Shown here piece after piece: positions 52,757-63,985 of a DNA stretch of 64,000 bases. The notes under the pieces are model-generated. The model made no database searches. It was not told the DNA's origin and saw only the letters and a list, made by a program, of their open reading frames with translations. This stretch comes from Rugamonas fusca (GTDB taxonomy: Bacteria > Pseudomonadota > Gammaproteobacteria > Burkholderiales > Burkholderiaceae_D), in assembly GCF_014042365.1 (NCBI RefSeq), contig NZ_JACEZS010000007.1:62001-126000 (forward strand). Reading direction: 5' to 3'. Made by a program: the position numbers and the translations under genes. Numbering within the stretch: position 1 is the first letter of the stretch; each line of letters opens with the position of its first letter.

Positions 52757-53386
52757 TTACTTTTTGAGACGGTTGTTGAACGCCGCGTGCAGGCTGTTCA
52801 GGGTTTCCTCGGCCGACAGCAGCTGGTCGGCCACTTCGTTGACCTTGCGCCGGCTGGAGCGGGCGTGGTCGCGCAGCACTTCGAAGGCCGTGTTGCGGTC
52901 GGTCTGGAATTTGCACATCAGCAGGCCCACGGCCAAGCTGGTTTCGCGCCCGGCCGCCAGTGCCGCGTTCAGGTTCAGTTCCGTGCGGCGCAGCTGGCGG
53001 ATCTCGTCGGCGCGCGCCAGGCCAGCCGCGAAGGCCGGCATCAAATGCTTCTCGTCGACCGGCTTGACGAGGAACCCGACGGCGCCGTAGGCCGCCGCCT
53101 GCTTGCCGGCGTCCGCGTCGCCGCGCCCGGACAGGAACATGAACGGCACGGACGTCTGGGCGTGCAGGCGCTTGGCCAGTTCCAGGCCATTCATGCCGGG
53201 CATGTGGATATCGAGCAGGGCCAGGTCCGGTTCGCGCTGGGCGATCAGTTGCAAGGCTTGCTCGGACGAGGAAGCCTGCTGCGTGTCGTACCCGGCGTGG
53301 CGCAGCACCTCGCCCAGGTAATCGAGCAGCAGTTGGTCGTCGTCGACGATCAGTATCAGTCGCTTAGCGCTGGCGGAGACGTTCAT
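52757..53386 (-). CDS. ANTAR-domain response regulator (RNA-binding antiterminator type)
   Basis: 209 residues. Receiver domain about 9-125 with LIVDDDQ, phospho-acceptor in LALLDIHMPG and Lys in FLVKPVD; then a coiled linker and a C-terminal ANTAR domain (ETSLAVGLLMCKFQTDRNTAFEVLRDHARSSRRKVNEVADQLL). ANTAR proteins such as NasT bind paired RNA hairpins and prevent termination. No nitrate genes or kinase lie nearby, so the target is open. A -10 TATAAT on the minus strand lies at 53423-53418. Confidence 0.9.
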   Translation of the reverse strand: MNVSASAKRLILIVDDDQLLLDYLGEVLRHAGYDTQQASSSEQALQLIAQREPDLALLDIHMPGMNGLELAKRLHAQTSVPFMFLSGRGDADAGKQAAAYGAVGFLVKPVDEKHLMPAFAAGLARADEIRQLRRTELNLNAALAAGRETSLAVGLLMCKFQTDRNTAFEVLRDHARSSRRKVNEVADQLLSAEETLNSLHAAFNNRLKK

Positions 53387-53468
53387 GGGGCGGATCCGTG
53401 GACAAGTAAACGCCTGAATTATAAGACGTAACGGCCCACGGGTTACCAGCGTGTCGACAAGTCCGTTG

Positions 53469-54083
53469 TTAATCAGCCAAGAACAGCGCCCGGAAGCGGT
53501 GCACGGCGGCGGCCGGATCGTCGGCCAGGTACACGCTGCTGATGGCGGCCACCATGTTGGTGCCGCGCGCCACCAGCGGCGCCGCGTTCTCGGGCGTCAT
53601 GCCGCCGATGACGACGGTGGGCACCGTGATCACGGCGCGCGCCTCGTCCAGGATGGCGGGTGCCGTCGTGACGGCGTACTGCTTGACGCGCGATGGATAG
53701 AAGCCGCCGAACGCCACGTAGCTGGCGCCAGCCGCCTGCGCCGCCAGCGCGCGCGGCAGGTCGCCGTAGCAGGAGGCGCCGACGATCTTGTCCGGCCCCA
53801 CGGCGGCGCGCACCTCGGCCAGCGAGGCGTCGGTGCCGCCCACGTGGATGCCGTCGGCGTCGAGCGCACGGCACAGGTCCACATGGTCGTTGATGATCAG
53901 TGGCACCCCGTGGCGGCGGCACAGCGCCAGCAGGGCCGCGCCCTGCTCCGCGCGCAGCGCCGGGCTGGCGTCCTTGTGGCGGTACTGCAGCAGCGCCACG
54001 CCGGCGCCCAGCGCCTGTTCCGTCACGGCCAGCAGCCGTTCCGTATCGTCCCAGTTGGGGGTGACCAGATAAAGTCCTTGCAT
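53469..54083 (-). CDS. thiE: Thiamine phosphate synthase
   Basis: Joins HMP diphosphate and thiazole phosphate to thiamine phosphate. 204 residues, TIM-barrel with LYLVTPNW, QYRHKDA, LIINDHVDLCRALDADGIHVG and VVIGGMTPENA. The ATG at 54083 has GAGGAA upstream; five residues of open frame before it are not needed. Last gene of the thiamine operon, separated from thiD by 81 bp that contain palindromic element E. Confidence 0.95.
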   Translation of the reverse strand: MQGLYLVTPNWDDTERLLAVTEQALGAGVALLQYRHKDASPALRAEQGAALLALCRRHGVPLIINDHVDLCRALDADGIHVGGTDASLAEVRAAVGPDKIVGASCYGDLPRALAAQAAGASYVAFGGFYPSRVKQYAVTTAPAILDEARAVITVPTVVIGGMTPENAAPLVARGTNMVAAISSVYLADDPAAAVHRFRALFLAD

Positions 54084-54101
54084 AGTGCTTCCTCTCAAAA
54101 C

Positions 54102-54151
54102 CGTGTTACGTCCCCGATTTTTCTCTTGATCAAAATCGGGGACGTAACACG
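54102..54151. repeat. Palindromic element E, 20-bp arms inside the thiamine operon
   Basis: CGTGTTACGTCCCCGATTTT (54102-54121) and its exact reverse complement (54132-54151) flank a 10-nt loop. The arm is the same core found in elements A and D. It separates thiD from thiE in the thiCSGDE transcript and could lower thiE expression or stabilise the upstream RNA. Confidence 0.92.
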
Positions 54152-54164
54152 ATTATTCTTTTGG

Positions 54165-55007
54165 TTAACGTAGCGGGATGCGCTGGCCCGCGGCGATCGG
54201 ATACGACGCTTCCAGCGCGTGGTGGCAGAACAACTGCGCCCGTTCCAGCGCCACCGCCATCGGCATCTGCTGCGCCAGCAGGCCGGCAATCGACGAGGCC
54301 AGGGTGCAGCCGCTGCCGTGAAAGCCGCCGGGCAGGCGCGGCCAGCGCCATTGCTGCTCGCGCTCCGGACCGTACCAGCGGTTGACGACCTGTTCGCCGT
54401 CGTCGTGGCCGCCCGTGATCAGCACGTGCTGGCAGCCACGCGCGCGCAGCACGCGCGCCTGCGCGGCCGGCGTGTCCGCGCCGCTCAGGGCGCGCGCTTC
54501 CGGGCCATTGGGCGTGAGCACCGTCACCAGCGGCAGCAGCGGCGCCAGCGCCTGCGCCGCGTCGTCGCGCGACAGCAGGTCGCCGTGGCCGCTGGCCAGC
54601 ACCGGGTCCAGCACCACGGGCAGGTCCGGCTGGCGCGCGCGCAGGCGCAGGATCAGCGTGGCGATGGCTTGCGCGTTGGCGGCGCTGCCCGTAATGCCGA
54701 TCTTGACGGCGGCGATCGCGATCTTCGCCGCCAGCACGTCGGCCTGGCGCAGCACCATGGCGCTGTCGACCGGCTGCACGTGGTAGACGCGGTCGTTGTC
54801 CTGCGCCGTCAGCGCCGTGACCACCGTCAGCGCATGGGCGCCCTGGCCGGCCACGGCCTGCAGGTCGGCCGCGATGCCGGCGCCGCCGGACGGGTCGACG
54901 CCGGCCAGCACCAGCACGCAAGCCCGCTCATCGGGACCACGCACTGGCAGCGCCGCGGCGGGCGCAGTGGCTGGCCCGCACCGGCCCGTGGCGGCGTATT
55001 GCGTCAT
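54165..55007 (-). CDS. thiD: Hydroxymethylpyrimidine (phosphate) kinase
   Basis: Phosphorylates HMP and HMP-P in thiamine synthesis. 280 residues of the ribokinase-like fold with [34 protein letters not shown] and the C-terminal [12 protein letters not shown] that carries the catalytic Asp/Gly loop region. The ATG at 55007 overlaps the thiG stop (ATGA). About 27 N-terminal residues precede the family core. A large open frame further upstream is only the shadow of thiG. Confidence 0.93.
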   Translation of the reverse strand: MTQYAATGRCGPATAPAAALPVRGPDERACVLVLAGVDPSGGAGIAADLQAVAGQGAHALTVVTALTAQDNDRVYHVQPVDSAMVLRQADVLAAKIAIAAVKIGITGSAANAQAIATLILRLRARQPDLPVVLDPVLASGHGDLLSRDDAAQALAPLLPLVTVLTPNGPEARALSGADTPAAQARVLRARGCQHVLITGGHDDGEQVVNRWYGPEREQQWRWPRLPGGFHGSGCTLASSIAGLLAQQMPMAVALERAQLFCHHALEASYPIAAGQRIPLR

Positions 55008-55801
55008 GCCAGCCGGCCGGCCATCGGCGACGATGGCGAGGCGGCGAAGCGTTTCGGAATGCGGCCGGCCAGGTAAGCCTCGCGACCGGCCTGCACGCCG
55101 AGACGCATGGCGCGCGCCATGCGCACCGGGTCCTGGGCGCCGGCGATGGCGGTGTTCATCAGCACGCCGTCGCAGCCCAGTTCCATGGCGATGGCGGCGT
55201 CCGACGCCGTGCCCACACCGGCATCCACCAGCACCGGCACCGTGGCCTGCTCGATGATCAGCGACAGGTTCCACGGGTTCAGGATGCCCATGCCCGAACC
55301 GATCAGCGAGGCCAGCGGCATCACGGCCACGCAACCGATGCTGGCCAACAGCCTGGCCTGGATCGGATCGTCGCTGCAATAGACCATCACGTCGAAGCCG
55401 TCGCGCACCAGCGCCTCGGCCGCGACCAGGGTCTCCGGCATGTGCGGGAACAGCGTCTTCTCGTCGCCCAGCACTTCCAGCTTGACCAGCTTGTGCCCGC
55501 CCAGCAGTTCACGCGCCATCTGCAGCGTGTAGACGGCGTCCTTGGCCGTGTAGCAGCCGGCCGTGTTGGGCAGGATGGTGTACTGCGACGGCGGCAGCAC
55601 GTCCAGCAGGCTGGGCGCCTTGGGGTCCTGGCCGATGTTGACGCGGCGGATGGCCACCGTGATGATCTCGGCGCCGGCCGCGTCGGTTGCTTCCTTCGTC
55701 TGCGCCAGGTCCTTGTATTTGCCGCTGCCCACCAGCAGGCGCGAGTTGTAGGTCTTGCCCGCGATGGTCAGCAGGTCTTGGTTCTGCTCTTGCATATTCA
55801 T
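55004..55801 (-). CDS. thiG: Thiazole synthase
   Basis: Forms the thiazole phosphate ring with ThiS-thiocarboxylate. 265 residues with the Schiff-base region [24 protein letters not shown] and the phosphate loop [28 protein letters not shown]. Met1 and Met3 are both possible starts. It lies 19 bp after thiS and overlaps thiD. Confidence 0.95.
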   Translation of the reverse strand: MNMQEQNQDLLTIAGKTYNSRLLVGSGKYKDLAQTKEATDAAGAEIITVAIRRVNIGQDPKAPSLLDVLPPSQYTILPNTAGCYTAKDAVYTLQMARELLGGHKLVKLEVLGDEKTLFPHMPETLVAAEALVRDGFDVMVYCSDDPIQARLLASIGCVAVMPLASLIGSGMGILNPWNLSLIIEQATVPVLVDAGVGTASDAAIAMELGCDGVLMNTAIAGAQDPVRMARAMRLGVQAGREAYLAGRIPKRFAASPSSPMAGRLA

Positions 55802-55820
55802 AGTCCTTAGTCGTCCTTGG

Positions 55821-56024
55821 TTAGCCGCCGCCGATGGCGCGCACGATGTCCACCTTGTCCTGCGCCTGCAGCAGGCGCTCGCGCCATTGCTGGCGCGGCA
55901 CCACCGTGCGGTTGATGGCCAGCGCCAGCGCCTGGCCCGTCAACTCCAGCGCGTCGACCAGGTCGTGCGCCGTGTGGCCGGCCGGCACGCTGTGCGGCGC
56001 GCCGTTCAGTTCTATCGCGATCAT
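55821..56024 (-). CDS. thiS: Sulfur carrier protein ThiS
   Basis: A 67-residue ubiquitin-like protein. It ends in the Gly-Gly needed for thiocarboxylation (AIGGG at the C-terminus; one extra Gly). The N-terminus [13 protein letters not shown] fits the family. It lies between thiC (7 bp) and thiG (19 bp). Confidence 0.92.
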   Translation of the reverse strand: MIAIELNGAPHSVPAGHTAHDLVDALELTGQALALAINRTVVPRQQWRERLLQAQDKVDIVRAIGGG

Positions 56025-56031
56025 GGCCGCC

Positions 56032-58126
<2,095 letters not shown>

Positions 58127-58166
58127 AGCGTGTGCCGCCCCACCAGACGGCGGGGCAGCGGATCGC

Positions 58167-58172
58167 ATTATA
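58167..58172 (-). promoter_or_regulatory. Candidate -10 element of the thiamine operon
   Basis: A perfect TATAAT on the minus strand about 41 nt upstream of the riboswitch 5' stem. No convincing -35 was seen (CTGGCG at the 17-nt position). Confidence 0.5.
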
Positions 58173-58205
58173 CCCCCGGCGCCGTCCAGCGCCAGCACCG
58201 GCGCG

Positions 58206-58239
58206 TAAAAAACGCCGCGCATACACACTATGCGCGGCG
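58206..58239 (-). terminator. Rho-independent terminator of the M28 peptidase gene
   Basis: On the minus strand CGCCGCGCATA (58239-58229), loop GTGTG and TATGCGCGGCG (58223-58213) form a perfect 11-bp stem followed by six T (58212-58207). It lies 178 bp after the peptidase stop codon and just before the thiamine promoter, so it insulates the two units. The 177 bp between (58240-58416) show no gene. Confidence 0.88.
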
Positions 58240-58416
58240 CCCGTCTTGACTAAGCTGCCGTGGTGCAGGGATGCAGGATCCCGCGCGTGTCGTGCGTGAT
58301 GTCCAGAGCATGGCGAAAGTTGTCATCGATGATAAGGCATGGCCGTCGTCGCGGCCGCGCAACACGTGCATGGCGCAAGCGATCGTCGCCCACGCCACTG
58401 GCGGAGCGCGTGCGCC

Positions 58417-59961
58417 CTATTGTGGCCGGTACCTCACTGTCAGCGTGTAGCTGGCCGCGCTGTAGCCGTTCAGCAGCACGTAGACGTCGCCATTGGCGCT
58501 CAGCGACACGGTGCAGCTTTCGGCGCTGGTGGGACCGTCGGACTTGCAGTCATAGCCGCTGGTGCTGGCCGCCGCGCCCTTGCGCACGTACAGGTCGGTG
58601 TCGCCGCTGCCGCTCAGAGTGGCGGCAAAGCTGCCGCCGGCCGCCACGTGGTATGGGCCGTAGCTGACCTTCTGCCCCTTGGCCAGCGTGCCGCTGGCCG
58701 TTTCCGTGCGGTCGGCCGGCGGCGGCGTGCCTGGACCTTCGCTGCCCAGTTCCACCGCGTAGGCCATCGCCATGCGGGCGAACTTGAGCGCGTTGTCGGC
58801 CTGGTTGCCGGAGTTGGCGTAGGTATCGTTGGCGGTGTGGATGTATGGGTTGTCCTCGTCCAGCGTGGTTTCGAACGGCATCGAGCTCCAGTAGCCCTGC
58901 GCCGTCCACGACGCATGGTCGGAACAGGCATAGCCACACTGGTCGTAGCCAACCTTGAGCGTGGGCAGGTAGCTGCCGATCAGGCGCTGCACGAAATCGT
59001 TCTGGGCGCTGTCCGTATAGTCCGTGTACAGGTAGATGTCGTATTGCGAACCATGGTAGTTGGTCATGTCGAGCTGCATCACGCCGACCACGTTGACGCC
59101 GTCGCGCTTGAAGCTCTGGGCGATGTCCTGCGAGCCGCGCAAGCCCACCTCCTCGGCCGCGTAGCCGATCAGCTTGATAGTGCGGCGCGGATGGTAGCCG
59201 CTGGCCACGATCACCCGCAGCAGTTCGGTCAGGCTGGCCACGCCGGAGGCATCGTCATCGGCGCCCGGTGCGCCCGTGGTCTCGCTTGTGCCGGCCTGGT
59301 TGATCGAGTCGAGGTGGCCGCCCAGCACCACCACCTGGCTGCCATTGTCGCTGCCGTTGATGGTGGCGATCACCGACTTCTGCGGGAATGCGCCATGGGT
59401 GAACTGGCTCACGGCGATGTCGGGGCGGCCGGCCGCCAGCGTGCTCCAGCGCTGGCGCAGCCAGTCCGACGCGTTCACGCCATTGTTGGTCGTGTAATAG
59501 CGGTTGGCGTAGGCCGACATGTCGACGATGGTCTGGCCGATATTGCTGGCCTGCATTTGCGATAGCATGGGCGCGGCCACCGCTTGCTGCGCGATCACAT
59601 ACGAGGGCCGGGTGGGCGCAGCCAACGCCGTGCGCGGGGCCGGCATCAGCGCTGTCAGGCCGGCCGCCTCGCTGGGGTGGTACATGAAGCCGCCGCAACG
59701 GTGCAGGCGCCGGTGCACGGACGCCGACAAGGCCAGCATCTGCTGCTCGTCCACTTCCACCAGGTGGATGCGCTCGCCATGCGCGAGCGCCGCGGCGCCC
59801 TGCGCGGTGGCGCGGCTTTCGCGCGCGATCGCCTGCGGCGCGGCCAGCTTCAATTCGGCGTAGGCGGCGTCGCCCAGGCTGATCCATGCGTGCTGCGGCG
59901 CCGCCCAGGCCGCGCCCATGCCCAAGCCTGCCAACAATGCTGCGATGTAACGTCGTGCCAT
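58417..59961 (-). CDS. Secreted M28-family zinc aminopeptidase with C-terminal PPC domain
   Basis: 514 residues: signal peptide (about 1-21), a propeptide-like N-terminal part, an M28 catalytic domain (about 150-400) and a PPC-type beta domain (about 425-514). Zinc ligands and catalytic residues can be assigned from GGHLDS, GADDDASG, AAEEVGLRGS, QLDMTNY and NPYIHTAND. It resembles Vibrio/Xanthomonas-type leucyl aminopeptidases. The ATG at 59961 has AAGGAG 6 nt upstream; the ATG two codons earlier abuts that SD. Confidence 0.93.
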   Translation of the reverse strand: MARRYIAALLAGLGMGAAWAAPQHAWISLGDAAYAELKLAAPQAIARESRATAQGAAALAHGERIHLVEVDEQQMLALSASVHRRLHRCGGFMYHPSEAAGLTALMPAPRTALAAPTRPSYVIAQQAVAAPMLSQMQASNIGQTIVDMSAYANRYYTTNNGVNASDWLRQRWSTLAAGRPDIAVSQFTHGAFPQKSVIATINGSDNGSQVVVLGGHLDSINQAGTSETTGAPGADDDASGVASLTELLRVIVASGYHPRRTIKLIGYAAEEVGLRGSQDIAQSFKRDGVNVVGVMQLDMTNYHGSQYDIYLYTDYTDSAQNDFVQRLIGSYLPTLKVGYDQCGYACSDHASWTAQGYWSSMPFETTLDEDNPYIHTANDTYANSGNQADNALKFARMAMAYAVELGSEGPGTPPPADRTETASGTLAKGQKVSYGPYHVAAGGSFAATLSGSGDTDLYVRKGAAASTSGYDCKSDGPTSAESCTVSLSANGDVYVLLNGYSAASYTLTVRYRPQ

Positions 59962-60161
59962 GACCATCTCCTTATCGTTCGATCAAGGTTGCGGGACTGG
60001 CCACGCTACGCCCTGGACCACGCCGGGTCAAAAAAATCGCGGAATTCGACATTCGGATGAGCGATGTCCCAGTTGAGACAGCTTGCGGCGCCACCAGCGT
60101 ATCGCATCAACAACATGGACCTGATTCGCGGCCTCTTGCTTGAAACTCAAACATGAATTAC

Positions 60162-60170
60162 TGCTACAAT
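60162..60170 (+). promoter_or_regulatory. Extended -10 promoter element of the PEP-CTERM gene
   Basis: TGCTACAAT fits the extended -10 pattern (TGn, then five of six consensus bases). Start of transcription is expected near 60177, giving a leader of about 67 nt. The region 59962-60161 holds no gene I can support. Confidence 0.5.
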
Positions 60171-60243
60171 TTCCAGCAATTGTAAAAAGACTATCGTTTG
60201 AATCTGGCCGCTGTCCCCTTCCCCCACTGATCAGGATCCAACC

Positions 60244-61128
60244 ATGAAACCAAGCTCCCCCGTACTGTCGAGCCTGCTGTTGGGCGCCGCCCTCGGCTGC
60301 GCACTGCCCGCCCACGCCACCGTCTATGCCAGCTATTCCGGCTCCCAGCTGGGCGTGACGCAACGCACCGACGCGCTGGTGCAAACCAATTACTTCAGCA
60401 CGGGCGTGCAGGCACGCGGCCTGGCGCTGGGCGCGAACAACGATCTGTACATCGCGGCCGGCAACCACCTGATCAACTACAGCACCAGCGGCGCCCTGAT
60501 CCATGACATGGCGTTCCCCATCGCCTCCATCAACTACACGGATGTGGATGTGGGCGGCGGCCACGTGGTGGCTTCCTACAATGGTTCCCAGCAAGGCTTC
60601 ACCGTGCGCGACTATGGGCTGAACCAGTCGAACGCCGTCAGCACGGGCTTTAACATCAACGGCATCGCCGCCGGCGACAACAACCACGTCTACCTGGCCT
60701 CGGGCAATCACTTGTACGATTACCTGACCAACGGCACCCAGGTCACCAACATGACCTTCCCCGACCTGGGCATCAATTACACGGACGTCGCTTATGGCAA
60801 CAATCTGCTGGTGGCGTCCTATGCGGGCTCCCAGCATGGCGTCACGCTGCGCAACCTGGCGCTGAACCAGACCAGCTATTTCGGCGTGGGATTCGACATC
60901 GACCGGCTCACGCTGGGCACCAACAACGATGTCTTCCTGACCTCGGGCAACAACATCTACGACTACTCGCTCACGGGCACGCTGCTCAATCACATGACCT
61001 TCCCCGACAACGGCATCAGCTACACGGGCATCGACGCGATGGCGCCTGTGCCTGAGCCCGATACGGCCGCCATGCTGCTGGCCGGCCTGGGCCTGGTGGG
61101 CTGGATCGCGCGTCGCCGCAAGGCCTGA
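60244..61128 (+). CDS. PEP-CTERM sorted surface protein with three 81-residue repeats
   Basis: 294 residues: signal peptide (about 1-26), three tandem repeats starting at ASYSGSQ (29), ASYNGSQ (110) and ASYAGSQ (191), an exact 81-residue period, and a PEP-CTERM sorting signal VPEPDTAAMLLAGLGLVGWIARRRKA-type tail (from about 269). Each repeat contains a GANND/GDNNH/GTNND loop and an INYTDV-like strand, which suggests a beta-propeller or similar beta-repeat fold. Such proteins are cut and released by an exosortase, which is not in this window. Many Asn residues are typical for the class. Function unknown; exopolysaccharide or surface related by class. Confidence 0.88.
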   Translation: MKPSSPVLSSLLLGAALGCALPAHATVYASYSGSQLGVTQRTDALVQTNYFSTGVQARGLALGANNDLYIAAGNHLINYSTSGALIHDMAFPIASINYTDVDVGGGHVVASYNGSQQGFTVRDYGLNQSNAVSTGFNINGIAAGDNNHVYLASGNHLYDYLTNGTQVTNMTFPDLGINYTDVAYGNNLLVASYAGSQHGVTLRNLALNQTSYFGVGFDIDRLTLGTNNDVFLTSGNNIYDYSLTGTLLNHMTFPDNGISYTGIDAMAPVPEPDTAAMLLAGLGLVGWIARRRKA

Positions 61129-61229
61129 GTACGGACCAGTCGCCGCCGGCGGGCGCCGGGCGCAGCGGGCACGCTTCCCGCCGGCGCGCCCGCGTGGCAT
61201 GATGGCCATCCCGCCCGCCATCGTCCACC

Positions 61230-62078
61230 ATGCGCCGCTTTCACCTGCTCCCCACCCCGCCGCTGCGACCCTATATCGACCGCCTGTGGGGGTGGGAAAG
61301 CGCCCCCGGTGTAACGGTCGCCCTGCCCACACTGTTGCCCGGCACGGGGGCCGAACTGTATTTCCACTACCGGCGGCCATTCCGCCAGGCCGGCGACGGT
61401 GACACGGCGCTGTCCTCCACGCCGCACGCCCCGGCCCATTTGCTGTGCCTGCGCACTGTGCCGCTGGCATTGGCGGCGATGGACGAGGTCGGCTTCATCG
61501 CCGTGCGCTTTCGCAGCGGCATGCTGGCCCGCTTCACCGCCGTGCCCGCCGCCGAGCTGCACGACGGACCGCGCGACATCGCCGACGTGTGGGGCGCGCC
61601 GGGCCGGCTGTGCGCCGCCCGCGTGGCGGCCGCCGGCACCCACGCCGAGCGGCTCAGGCTGATCCAGGATTTCCTGCTGCGCCAGTTGCGCCCCGAACGC
61701 GCCGACGCACTGGTCGAGGCGGCCGTCGATACCCTGTACCGCAGCCGGGGTGGCGTGACGATCGAACAGTTGGCTGCCCGGCTGGCACTGGGCCGGCGTC
61801 AGCTGGAACGCCGCGTCCTGGCCGCCACTGGCCAGACCCCGGCCGCGCTGCGCCGGCTGTGCCGCTTCCACCACACGGTGCGGGCGCTGCTGCTGGCGCC
61901 CGACGCCCCCGGCCTGGATACGGCGCTGCGCCACGGCTATTTCGACCAGGCCCATTTCATCCACGACTTCCGGGCGCTGGCGCACACCACACCCCAGCGC
62001 TTTCTGCGCCAGGCCAGCGGCACGACGCATTTTTACAATCCACCGCGCACCCAGGACGGCACCATACAAGCTCCCTGA
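61230..62078 (+). CDS. AraC-family transcriptional regulator
   Basis: 282 residues with an N-terminal domain of the DUF6597 type (begins LPTPPLRPYIDRLWGWE) and a C-terminal AraC helix-turn-helix pair: TIEQLAARLALGRRQLERRV, then ALRHGYFDQAHFIHDFRAL and TPQRFLR. It is followed after 17 bp by a small monooxygenase gene that may be its co-regulated partner. GC-rich dyad CGCCGGCGGG/CCCGCCGGCG (61144-61153, 61177-61186) lies upstream. Confidence 0.88.
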   Translation: MRRFHLLPTPPLRPYIDRLWGWESAPGVTVALPTLLPGTGAELYFHYRRPFRQAGDGDTALSSTPHAPAHLLCLRTVPLALAAMDEVGFIAVRFRSGMLARFTAVPAAELHDGPRDIADVWGAPGRLCAARVAAAGTHAERLRLIQDFLLRQLRPERADALVEAAVDTLYRSRGGVTIEQLAARLALGRRQLERRVLAATGQTPAALRRLCRFHHTVRALLLAPDAPGLDTALRHGYFDQAHFIHDFRALAHTTPQRFLRQASGTTHFYNPPRTQDGTIQAP

Positions 62079-62095
62079 ACCGTTAAGGAGCCAAC

Positions 62096-62395
62096 ATGTT
62101 GTTAATTGCCAACTTGCATTCCCATCCCCACAAGGCCGACGAAGTGGCCTCCTTGCTGTGCGCGCTGGCCATCACCAGCCGCGCCGAACCGGGTTGCCTG
62201 TCCTACACCGTGCACCGCCGCCGCGACCAGCCCGACGTCTTTGTCGTCTGCGAGCTGTACCGCGACCAGGCCGCCTGTGACGCGCACCTGGCCTCGGCTC
62301 CGCTGCGCCAGGCGCTGGCCCGTTTCGATGAACTGCTGAGCTCCCCGCCGGCGCTCCAGATGTGCGACACTATCTCCATGCCGGGTCCGCTCTGA
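62096..62395 (+). CDS. Antibiotic biosynthesis monooxygenase (ABM) domain protein
   Basis: A 99-residue dimeric alpha-beta barrel (ferredoxin-like) protein, with the ABM pattern ANLHSHPHKADEVASLLCAL, EPGCLSYTVHRRRDQPDVFVVCELYRD and HLASAPLRQAL. Members act on quinones, haem or polyketides; here no substrate can be named. It follows the AraC regulator and has AAGGAG before its ATG. Confidence 0.88.
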   Translation: MLLIANLHSHPHKADEVASLLCALAITSRAEPGCLSYTVHRRRDQPDVFVVCELYRDQAACDAHLASAPLRQALARFDELLSSPPALQMCDTISMPGPL

Positions 62396-62463
62396 TGGCA
62401 TGTCGGCGCTACCTGGCTGCTGGGTAAGCTCAGAAGTAAGAGTTGTAACAAAACCTCACTATG

Positions 62464-62491
62464 TGCGGAAACTAACATTCTTGTTTCCACA
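62464..62491. promoter_or_regulatory. Inverted repeat upstream of the DUF4382 lipoprotein gene
   Basis: TGCGGAAAC and GTTTCCACA (62464-62472 and 62483-62491) form a 9-bp dyad with one mismatch and a 10-nt spacer, about 70 bp before the start codon. It could be an operator; no regulator can be assigned. Confidence 0.35.
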
Positions 62492-62560
62492 AGGAACGCA
62501 TAATGTCTGTGCAGCGAACTCGTCACTGCCGTCGAACGTCAACAGAATAAGAGGCCCATC

Positions 62561-63784
62561 ATGAAACAGCCAGGCTATCGCCCCCTTCGTACTGCCAGCG
62601 CGGCACTCGCCGCGCTCACCGCCCTCACCCTGGCTGCCTGTGGCGGCGGCGGCGGTTCCACGGCGCCCACCAGCACCATGGGCACGCTCAGCGTGTCGCT
62701 GACCGATGCGCCCTCCTGCGGCTTTGACGCCGTCAACATCACCGTCAACAAGGTAAGGGTGAACCAGAGCGCAACGGCCAGCGACACGGACGCCGGCTGG
62801 ACCGACATCACGCTCAGCCCGGCCCGCAAGATCAACCTGCTCAACCTCACCAACGGCGCGCTCGACGCGCTGGGCCAGACGCCGCTGGGCGCCGGCCACT
62901 ATACGCAACTGCGCCTGGTGCTGGACCCGAACACGGGCAACGGCCTGGCCAACTCCGTGGTGCCCACCGGCAGCACGACGGAAGTGTCGCTCGACACGCC
63001 GAGCGCAGTGCAAAGCGGCATCAAGCTGAACAATGAATTCGACGTCGCGGCCGGCCAGAAAGTGGACCTGGTGCTGGACTTCGACGCCTGCAAATCCATC
63101 GTCACCAAGGGCAATGGCAAGTACGCGCTGAAACCCGTGGTCAAGGTGATCCCGACCGCGCTGAACGGCATTGGCGGCTTCGTCGCGCCGGCCCTGCTGA
63201 CCAGCCACGTGATGGTGTCGGCCCAGCAAAATGGCGCCATCGTCAGCGCCACCACGCCCAACGCCACCACCGGCGAATTCTCGCTGACCCGATTGCCACT
63301 CGGTAATTACGACGTGGTGGTGACGGCCGACGCCCATGCCGCCGCCATCGTCGGCGCCGTGCCGGTGACCAGCACCAGCGTCATCGTCCCCGTCAGCACC
63401 TCGGCCGCGCCGATCACGCTGCCCGATTCCACCACGGGCAGCATCAGCGGCACGGTGCTGCTGGCGCCCGTCAGCACCACGGCCACCGCCTATGTGGACG
63501 CCAAGCAGACCATCGCCTCTGGCCCCACCGTCACCATCAAGTACCAGGGCGCGGACCTGACCACGGGCGGCTACACGCTGACCGGCCTGCCAACCAAGGC
63601 GCCCCAGTACGCGGCCTACAGCGCGACCTTGCCGCTGACCTTCGCCAGCGCCACCACGGTGCAGCCGGGCGTGGGCAAATACCTGCTGGAAGCATCGGCC
63701 GCGGGCTACACCACCAAGTCGCTGTCCTCGGTGGACATTTCGACCGCCAACCAGACTGGCGTGAACTTCAACCTGGTGCCATAA
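62561..63784 (+). CDS. DUF4382-domain lipoprotein
   Basis: 407 residues. Lipobox LTLAAC is followed by a Gly-rich linker (GGGGGS) and a DUF4382 domain (about 41-190; GTLSVSLTDAP, VNITVNKVRVNQ, GHYTQLRLVLD). The C-terminal half holds carboxypeptidase-regulatory-like beta repeats (GEFSLTRLPLGNYDVVV, then GYTLTGLP). Predicted outer-membrane or surface lipoprotein of unknown role. The ATG has AAGAGG upstream. A strong terminator follows. Confidence 0.88.
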   Translation: MKQPGYRPLRTASAALAALTALTLAACGGGGGSTAPTSTMGTLSVSLTDAPSCGFDAVNITVNKVRVNQSATASDTDAGWTDITLSPARKINLLNLTNGALDALGQTPLGAGHYTQLRLVLDPNTGNGLANSVVPTGSTTEVSLDTPSAVQSGIKLNNEFDVAAGQKVDLVLDFDACKSIVTKGNGKYALKPVVKVIPTALNGIGGFVAPALLTSHVMVSAQQNGAIVSATTPNATTGEFSLTRLPLGNYDVVVTADAHAAAIVGAVPVTSTSVIVPVSTSAAPITLPDSTTGSISGTVLLAPVSTTATAYVDAKQTIASGPTVTIKYQGADLTTGGYTLTGLPTKAPQYAAYSATLPLTFASATTVQPGVGKYLLEASAAGYTTKSLSSVDISTANQTGVNFNLVP

Positions 63785-63806
63785 ACGCCAGGCTGTTCTG
63801 TCCGGA

Positions 63807-63832
63807 AGGGGCGCTGCGGCGCCCCTTTTTTC
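63807..63832 (+). terminator. Rho-independent terminator after the DUF4382 gene
   Basis: AGGGGCGC (63807-63814), loop TGCG and GCGCCCCT (63819-63826) form a perfect 8-bp stem followed by a run of T to 63831. It lies 22 bp after the stop codon. Confidence 0.92.
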
Positions 63833-63985
63833 ATTCCCGAAAGCAATTTCCCTCCCATGGCCGGCGGCGCGCGCCACGGTTTGGCACTTTTCCCGCAGAT
63901 TTTCACCGTGCTGCGCCCAAGTCCCGTCGTATGGCCTGCTTCGTCATCTATAATGGCTGCTTTCGCAAATTTAACTCACCAAATC

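Noticed and set aside
54165..55379. Long version of thiD extending into thiG
   Set aside because: The extra N-terminal part is thiG read in another frame; the ATG at 55007 with the ATGA overlap is the natural start.
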